Assembly: GCF_000427295.1 (NCBI RefSeq)
Contig: NZ_ATNM01000016.1
Span: 1-50,931 of the forward strand
DNA: 50,931 bases
Reading direction: 5' to 3'
DNA from: Cyclobacterium qasimii M12-11B
Lineage (GTDB): Bacteria > Bacteroidota > Bacteroidia > Cytophagales > Cyclobacteriaceae
A program made the position numbers and the translations under genes. Below are positions 44,911-50,931 of this stretch, one piece after another; within the stretch, counting starts at the first letter, position 1, and each line of letters begins with the position of its first letter. The notes below the pieces were generated by a model, which did no database searches, was not told the origin of the DNA, and saw only the letters and a program-made list of their open reading frames with translations.

Positions 44911-46896
44911 ATGCCCATTCCTTTGTCATCAATAGCTCGTAAAATTTCACTTTTATTTATTGGCTTGTGTATCGCGTTTTCGGCCTATTCTCAGGAAAAC
45001 AGAAACTTGTTGACCAATTCATTAAGCAGAAAACAAATAGCGGATAATTTAACCAGTGCAAAACAATGGGTCAATTATCCTGCCTATGAGGACAGAGATG
45101 CCTGGAATCAACTTCCTGAAGCAGTCCAGAAAGCCATAATAAGTGCGGGAGAGACTTACTTAGATTACGATTGGCCAATCGTCAAGGCCAGCATGTACCT
45201 TGAATTTACACGTACAGGAGATAGATCTAAAGATGCTGCGGTCAATAGTGCCAGGAAGAAGGCCCTTCAAGCCCTGATGATGGCCGAGCTGGTGGAGGGT
45301 AAAGGTAGGTTTTTGGATGACTTGGTCAATGGGGTGTTTGCTTTTTGCGAACAGACGTATTGGGGAGCCTCAGCGCATTTTTACCTGTATGGATTCGAAG
45401 GAAGCATTGCTAATCCTACCACCATTTTGCCTGATATTGAAGACCCAATAATAGATTTGATGGTTGGAGATATTGCCAGTGATTTGGCTTGGACCTTGTA
45501 TTACTTCAAGGACGCTTTCGATGCCATCAGTCCGGTAATAAGTAAAAGGCTTTCCTCAGAATTAAAGAAAAAGGTGTTGCAGCCTTTTTATGAGCGCAAT
45601 GATTTTTGGTGGATCACAGGCTGGGGAGAAGGAAGAGTAAACAACTGGACCCCATGGTGTAATTTTAATGTGCTTACAGTCTTGCTATTGGTAGAAGATG
45701 ACCCGATTAAAAAACAAGATGCGGTTTACAAATCCATGCAATCGGTAGATTTATTTATTAATTCCTATCCAGATGATGGTAGTTGCAGTGAAGGGCCAGC
45801 CTATTGGGCACATGCAGGAGGTAAAATGTTTGACTACCTGGAACTATTGGACAAGGCTTTAGAAGGAGGGATAGCTTCTATTTTTGCTCATCCACTTATT
45901 GGGAATATGGGTAAATACATCTATCGGTCTCATATTAACGATGGCAGTTATTATATCAATTTTGCTGATGCTCCATTAAAAATCAAGCATGATCCAGGAA
46001 GAATATTCAGGTATGGGAAAAAAATAAATGACCCAATCATGGAGAAGTTTGCGGCTTATTTGGCAAACAATAGAAATGAAAACGATCTGGTAATTTCAGG
46101 AACTATAGGGGATAGGTTAGGAAATGTATTTATGCTAGCGTCCTTGGAGGACTTGACGGCCCAAGCCCCTCAGGTAAAAGATTTCTATTTTCCTGATTGG
46201 GATGTGGTGATAGCTCGAGAAGAAGCGAATGCCCAAGGCTTTTATTTTACAGCAAAAGGAGGCAGTAATGACGAACACCATAATCACAATGATGTGGGGT
46301 CTTTTATGCTTTATTATGATGGAAAGCCTGTCTTTATTGATGTGGGAGTGGGTACTTACACCAAGCAAACCTTCAGTCCTGAGCGGTATTCCATTTGGAC
46401 CATGCAATCCAATTACCACAACCTACCACTAATAAATGGAGTAGCACAAAGAGCAGGGGGGGATTTTAAAGCTACAGGATCCAGTTATCGGTTGAAAAAT
46501 GATCAGGTTCATTTTCAGACGGATATTTCGGGTGCCTATCCGAAAGAAGCAGCAGTAAAAACCTGGGAAAGGTCCTTTGAATTTAGGAGAGAAAATGGTT
46601 TAATAATTAAGGATCATTTTGAATTGGATAAAAATGAAAACCCAACAAGCTTCCATTTTATGAGTGCATTGCCTGTAGCGTTAAAATCTCCCGGGTTATT
46701 AGAAATTAAAGGAGAAGCATTTGCGATTAATACACACTTTGACCACAGAAAACTTGATGCCAGTATAGAAACAATTACTATCGAGGACCCCAGGTTAATT
46801 GACAACCATGGAGAACAACTGTATAGAATTGTTTTTACCTGGAAAGAAGACAAGCTTAAGGGAGACATTAAGTTTTCAATTAGCGTTAAAAAGTAA
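44911..46896 (+). CDS. Heparinase II/III family polysaccharide lyase, secreted
   Basis: 661 residues, normal length. A signal peptide ends near residue 27 (AYSQ). The N-terminal half is an alpha/alpha toroid (WGASAHFYLYGFEG, WWITGWGEGRVNNWTPWCNFN, CSEGPAYWAHAGGKMFDYLELL); these Trp, Tyr and His residues line the catalytic cleft, with Tyr and His acting as base and acid in the family. From about residue 420 comes the beta-sandwich heparinase II/III domain: SNDEHHNHNDVGSFMLYYDG near 451-470, typical of the fold and often a metal site, and SNYHNLPLINGVAQRAG. It cleaves uronate-containing polysaccharide by beta-elimination; alginate, heparin-like or ulvan-like substrates are possible. The neighbouring sulfatases favour a sulfated one. 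It lies in the middle of the five-gene run. Confidence 0.9.
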   Translation: MPIPLSSIARKISLLFIGLCIAFSAYSQENRNLLTNSLSRKQIADNLTSAKQWVNYPAYEDRDAWNQLPEAVQKAIISAGETYLDYDWPIVKASMYLEFTRTGDRSKDAAVNSARKKALQALMMAELVEGKGRFLDDLVNGVFAFCEQTYWGASAHFYLYGFEGSIANPTTILPDIEDPIIDLMVGDIASDLAWTLYYFKDAFDAISPVISKRLSSELKKKVLQPFYERNDFWWITGWGEGRVNNWTPWCNFNVLTVLLLVEDDPIKKQDAVYKSMQSVDLFINSYPDDGSCSEGPAYWAHAGGKMFDYLELLDKALEGGIASIFAHPLIGNMGKYIYRSHINDGSYYINFADAPLKIKHDPGRIFRYGKKINDPIMEKFAAYLANNRNENDLVISGTIGDRLGNVFMLASLEDLTAQAPQVKDFYFPDWDVVIAREEANAQGFYFTAKGGSNDEHHNHNDVGSFMLYYDGKPVFIDVGVGTYTKQTFSPERYSIWTMQSNYHNLPLINGVAQRAGGDFKATGSSYRLKNDQVHFQTDISGAYPKEAAVKTWERSFEFRRENGLIIKDHFELDKNENPTSFHFMSALPVALKSPGLLEIKGEAFAINTHFDHRKLDASIETITIEDPRLIDNHGEQLYRIVFTWKEDKLKGDIKFSISVKK

Positions 46897-47028
46897 GCGA
46901 AAATTGGACTGACTTATAGTTTTTCTTTATCCGGTCATCCTCAAAATAAGGGCAATAACATAATTTTAGCCATTATTTCAGTAATTAAGTGATTTTTTCA
47001 ATTAGATTGTATCTTTATAAATCGATTA

Positions 47029-48908
47029 ATGAAAAATATCACCTATCTCTTCCTGCTTTTGAGTTGTATGGCTTGCAAGAATAGTCCTAAGGAAGTTGAC
47101 AAACCAAATATCTTGTGGATTTCCCATGAGGATTTAGGGCCTATATATGGTTGCTATGGGGATGAATATGCCAATACGCCTACAATTGATCAGCTGGCAG
47201 CCAACAGCATTAAGTTTACTCAAGTCTATTCCAATGCACCAATATGTGCTCCAGCGCGCTCAACTTTGATTACTGGAATGTATGCCGTTTCACTAGGTAC
47301 CCAACACCTAAGATCTGCAATTCCAGTACCTGAGCAGCTCAAGATATTGCCCGAAGTGTTACGGGAAGCAGGCTATTATACAAGTAACAATGTAAAGACA
47401 GATTATAACTTCAGCCATGAAGGCAGGTGGGATGAAAGCAGTAAGGAGGCTCATTGGAGAAATCGGCCAGAGGGCAAGCCTTTTTTCAGTGTGTTTAATT
47501 TTATGATTACTCATGAAGGACCTACCAATGCTCTGAGGCCAGAGGATACATCCAGTCTACCCACACATCATGATCCTGCGAAAGCAGTCCTTCCTCCTCA
47601 CTTACCAGACAGTCCCAAAATGCGGGAGATATGGGCGCATATGTACGACCTGCTGGAAGTATTTGATGGGCAGGTAAAAGATTTATTAAGTCAGCTTGAG
47701 GAGGATGGATTACTGGAAGAGACCATTGTTTTGTTTTTGCAGACCATGGACATGGTATGCCAGGGCACAAGCGCTGGCTTGATAATGCTGGATTACAAGT
47801 CCCTTTTATTCTACATGTTCCAGATAAATACCAACATTTGGTGGAAGGCATTTCTGGAGCAACATCCGATAGGCTGGTCAGCTTTGTTGATTTTGCGCCT
47901 ACTACGCTTGCCTTGGCCGGAGTCAATATTCCGGAAATGATGGAAGGCAGAGATTTTTTAAGCAAAGAAGAAAGTAAGTATGTATTCGGCTATCGGGACA
48001 GGGCAGATGACTGCTATGAAGTAGCAAGGTCCGTTTATGATGGGCGGTATTTGTATATCCGTCATTTCATGCCCCAATTGCCCTATTACCAAAATGCCTT
48101 AATTTTTAATAAGGGAGGTAGCTATACGGAAATGAACAGGCTCAGAGATGCTGGAGAATTGCCCGATGCCGCAAAAAAAATGTTTGCTACCAAACCTGTG
48201 GAGATCTTATATGATTTACAGGAAGATCCTCTTGAACAAAATAACCTGGCCTCTAATCCAGAATTTGAAAATAAAGTAGCAGAATTGGCAGGAGAACTGG
48301 ATGAATGGATGATTCAGAACAGGGATACAGGTTTGCTCACCGAGGGCATTATGATGCAACAGGCCAACCAATCCAATTCAAATGTTTATGAAATAAGCAG
48401 GGCTTATTCTACAGCATCCTTTACTGAAGTATTAAAAGTTGCTAAAATGGTAGGGAAGATCACCCAACTTTCAGAAGTTATTCCTTACTTGGAAAGTGAA
48501 ATTGATGCAGTTCGGTTTTGGGCCCTTATAGGAATAGATGCCTACGAAGGTGATATAGGTAAGTTAACAGTCAAAATACAAGAAATGTTGTCAGATGAGG
48601 TGCCAGCAGTGTCCTCAAAAGCAGCTGAAATTCTTATTAAATATGAAGAAAATCAAGTTGCTTATAAGGTGTTAGGAGAGCTGCTTTTACTAGAAGATGA
48701 AGTTCAGGTTTTGCAGGCGGCTATTAGTGTTCGCCGATTAGGTGCCAAAGCGAAACCATTAATTCCGATAATTACAAAAGAAATATTGCCTAAATACTCA
48801 GGAGAGATATGGGGGAGGTATAAAAACTGGAGTTATCCCATGTTTATAGGAATGGCCTTAGATCAGGCCCAGCTTAATTGTGGCATTAATGTGCCCACAA
48901 AGAAATAG
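47029..48908 (+). pseudogene. Sulfatase lipoprotein with C-terminal HEAT-like domain, split by a one-base frameshift
   Basis: 626 residues when repaired. The signal ends at SCMAC (about Cys16). The opening NILWISHEDLGP and the formylglycine motif CAPAR (Cys73) with VKTDYNF mark the heparan-type sulfatase branch. The frame breaks in the T5 run at 47734-47738: as written TIVLFLQTMDMV..., but with an added T the frame reads TIVLFFADHGHGMPGHKRW, joining the conserved D-H-G-H-G metal site to the rest. The second half continues with VPFILHVPD and DLQEDPLEQNNL, then about 150 residues of helices (about 470-620) with HEAT-like repeats. As written the Asp-His metal ligands are lost. I favour a homopolymer error. 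It precedes the symporter by 73 bases in the locus. Confidence 0.87.
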
Positions 48909-48981
48909 AGACAACTAAAACCCAAAATGATACAAGAATTCACTTTATTGAAAAAATCATACCCACTTACAAATTTAAATT

Positions 48982-50757
48982 ATGCTTTTACAAGGAATTG
49001 ATTGGTTGATATTGGTCGCTTTTTTTGCTGTCTCGTTGGGGATAGGATTGTACAGTTCCAGACAATCATCCAAAAACATTAATGAATTCTTTAAAGCAGG
49101 AGGGAACCTGCCTTGGTGGATATTAGGCACTTCTATGGTGGCCACCACCTTTTCCACTGACACGCCAAATTTGATTACAGATATCGTCAGAAAAAATGGT
49201 ATATCAGGAAACTGGGTATGGTGGAGTTTTTTATTGACGGGAATGTTAACTGTATTTTTCTTTGCCAAACTTTGGAAAAGATCTGGTGTGTTGACAGACA
49301 TAGAATTTTATGAATTGCGTTACAGTGGGAAAGCAGCCTCTTTTTTAAGGGGATTTCGAGCCATTTTTCTTGGCTTGTTTTTCAATGTGGTGATCATTTC
49401 AGGGGTTTCCCTGGCGGCTATAAAAATCGGAGGGGTATTGCTTGGGATAAGCCCAATAGCGACCTTGTTAATTTCAGGTGTTGTAACCGTTATTTACAGT
49501 TCTTTGGGAGGTTTGCGTGGTGTAGTATTTACAGATTTCATCCAGTTTATTTTATCCCTGGCAGGGGCAATTGCTGCCGCATGGGTAGCAGTGAATCATC
49601 CAGCAGTTGGGGGACTTGAAAATCTTGTCAACCATGAATTGATAGTCGATAAGCTTAATTTCATTCCTGATTTGGCCAATAGGGAAATATTTCTGACAAT
49701 TTTTCTTATTCCTTTATTCATACAGTGGTGGTCTGTTTGGTATCCGGGATCTGAGCCTGGTGGAGGGGGATTTATCGTCCAAAGAATGCTTGCCGCAAAA
49801 GATGAAAAGAATGCTTTGTCATCCGTTATGTTTTTCACTATTGTTCATTATGCCATCAGACCTTGGCCTTGGATATTGGTAGCCTTGTGTAGTATCATTG
49901 TTTTCCCGGACATGGCTTCACTTCAAGCAGCATTCCCTAACGCCGATGCATCCATTGTTCAGGATGACATGGCCTATCCTGCTATGCTCTCCTTCATGCC
50001 TGTGGGAATTATGGGGCTAGTGGTGACTTCTTTGGTTGCAGCTTATATGTCTACTTTATCTACCATGCTTAACCTTGGGGCATCGTATATGGTCAATGAT
50101 TTTTACTTAAGGTTTATTAAACCTGACAGTACACAGAAACACCTTGTAGCTGTTGGAAGGATAGCTACCGTTTTGATAATGGTACTGGGTGGATATGTGG
50201 CTTTACATTTGGAGAATGCCCTACAGACATTTAGTATATTATTGCAAATTGGGGCAGGAACTGGGTTAATTTATATTTTACGCTGGTATTGGTGGAGGAT
50301 CAATGCCATGAGTGAGATTGTGGCAATGGCGGCTTCATTTCTTACAGCCTTGTATTTTGCCTTTATCCATCACAATTATTTTGAAGAATTCGCGACCCAT
50401 GAAGAGTTGATTGTTGGTATTTTGGTGACAACAGTTTGTTGGGTTTCTACAGCTTATCTTTCCACACCTACAGAGAAATCAGTCCTTATATCCTTTGTGA
50501 AAAAGACAAAAGCTCCAGGGCCGGGTTGGAGAAGGATACATAATTTAATAGGAAGTACTGGGGAGAAAGTAGATACCACAGGATACTTTGACTTTCAAGC
50601 TGCCATCCTGGCATTTGGCGCCGGAGTTATTGGGGTTTACAGTTTCCTATTCGGAACAGGAAATGTTTTGTTAGGTGATATGCTCAATGGTATCTTATTA
50701 ATAATATTGGCCATTGTGGCTTTTGGAGCCTTGTTTGCTTTAAGGAAGCGCTTCTAG
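48982..50757 (+). CDS. Sodium:solute symporter family transporter
   Basis: 591 residues, an inner-membrane protein with about 13-14 predicted hydrophobic segments. Family marks include DWLILVAFFAVSLGIGLYSSR in TM1, the loop INEFFKAGGNLPWWILGTSMVATTFSTDTPN, typical of the SGLT-type SSS family (PF00474) and of many Bacteroidota sugar transporters, and YMSTLSTMLNLGASYMVNDFYLRFI, part of the Na+ site region. It should import a small solute by Na+ co-transport. At the end of a run with a lyase and sulfatases and without a SusC/SusD pair in sight, the cargo is probably a mono- or disaccharide or uronate product. A start ATG at 48982 follows the sulfatase by 73 bases. Confidence 0.9.
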   Translation: MLLQGIDWLILVAFFAVSLGIGLYSSRQSSKNINEFFKAGGNLPWWILGTSMVATTFSTDTPNLITDIVRKNGISGNWVWWSFLLTGMLTVFFFAKLWKRSGVLTDIEFYELRYSGKAASFLRGFRAIFLGLFFNVVIISGVSLAAIKIGGVLLGISPIATLLISGVVTVIYSSLGGLRGVVFTDFIQFILSLAGAIAAAWVAVNHPAVGGLENLVNHELIVDKLNFIPDLANREIFLTIFLIPLFIQWWSVWYPGSEPGGGGFIVQRMLAAKDEKNALSSVMFFTIVHYAIRPWPWILVALCSIIVFPDMASLQAAFPNADASIVQDDMAYPAMLSFMPVGIMGLVVTSLVAAYMSTLSTMLNLGASYMVNDFYLRFIKPDSTQKHLVAVGRIATVLIMVLGGYVALHLENALQTFSILLQIGAGTGLIYILRWYWWRINAMSEIVAMAASFLTALYFAFIHHNYFEEFATHEELIVGILVTTVCWVSTAYLSTPTEKSVLISFVKKTKAPGPGWRRIHNLIGSTGEKVDTTGYFDFQAAILAFGAGVIGVYSFLFGTGNVLLGDMLNGILLIILAIVAFGALFALRKRF

Positions 50758-50931
50758 GGAGAAGCCTGCAGGACTCGGATAACTAAAATCAGGGCTGACC
50801 CAATTCGTGGAGGGGAAATCAATCGCCAAATTTCAAACCAATGAGTGTGGGTTGAAGATGAATTTCAGTGCCGGCTGTTCAACACCTTCAGTGTTGAGGG
50901 TCGGCGTGTTTTCTTACCCGGTGGGTTGTCA
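50758..50931. repeat. G+C-richer tail with nested hairpins, possible repetitive element cut by the right edge
   Basis: Visibly richer in G+C than the flanking DNA and without a reading frame. It contains TCAACAC-cttca-GTGTTGA (50879-50897) enclosed by GCCG (50870-50873) and CGGC (50902-50905), then a TTACCCGGTGGGTTGTCA end that would pair if the next bases were CCCACCG. This resembles the palindromic intergenic repeats often scattered in Bacteroidota, but the window ends within it, so the identity is inferred. Confidence 0.45.

Overview
The window looks like a chromosome segment from a marine-type Bacteroidota, most likely order Cytophagales near Cyclobacterium or Algoriphagus. The reasons are low G+C, no clear Shine-Dalgarno sites, Bacteroidota-typical families (DUF4221, DUF4301, DUF5723-like barrels), many lipoproteins and Tat-exported oxidoreductases, and a large load of sulfatases. 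No tRNA, rRNA, CRISPR array, phage gene or transposase was recognised. The taxonomic placement is an inference.

Layout. 1-2592: a K+ channel cut by the left edge and three small minus-strand genes. 2857-6726: a planctomycete-type cytochrome protein (DUF1549/DUF1553) paired with a Tat-exported DUF1501 protein. 6915-8854: two tandem aldo/keto reductases. 9559-13284: an Rcp1-like response regulator, a sulfatase and a glutamate dehydrogenase. 13397-24607: a region with two DUF1080 (3-keto-disaccharide hydrolase) proteins, a DUF4221 lipoprotein, a Tat-exported Gfo/Idh/MocA oxidoreductase, a sulfatase, and an operon of an FG-GAP-like protein with a heme-CxxCH dehydrogenase. 24665-29816: DUF4301, a DUF5723-like barrel, and an overlapping pair of an unknown barrel-like protein and an S41 protease lipoprotein. 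29830-38236: a second heme-CxxCH dehydrogenase in tandem with a ceramidase-like enzyme, an arylamine N-acetyltransferase, and a second Gfo/Idh/MocA oxidoreductase. 38384-39588: flavohemoprotein with a palindromic operator candidate. 39982-50757: a sulfated-polysaccharide locus (SGNH esterase, sulfatase, DUF1593 nucleoside-hydrolase-like protein, heparinase II/III lyase, second sulfatase, sodium symporter) with no SusC/SusD pair in view.

How it may work together. Four sulfatases, a polysaccharide lyase and an esterase would strip and cut sulfated, uronate-containing glycans outside the cytoplasm, and the symporter would import small products. Tat-exported Gfo/Idh/MocA enzymes, DUF1080 proteins and lipoprotein cytochromes could form a periplasmic oxidise-then-cleave (3-keto-glycoside) route; that link is inference.

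The most striking sequence-level observation is that nine genes are interrupted by a one-base length change, each in an A or T homopolymer (eight contractions, one expansion). Five are broken inside the gene and four lose their signal peptide. Correcting one base restores a sensible protein each time, so the sequence probably carries systematic homopolymer errors; real mutation or phase variation is the less likely alternative. Coordinates given for these genes span the whole repaired gene.
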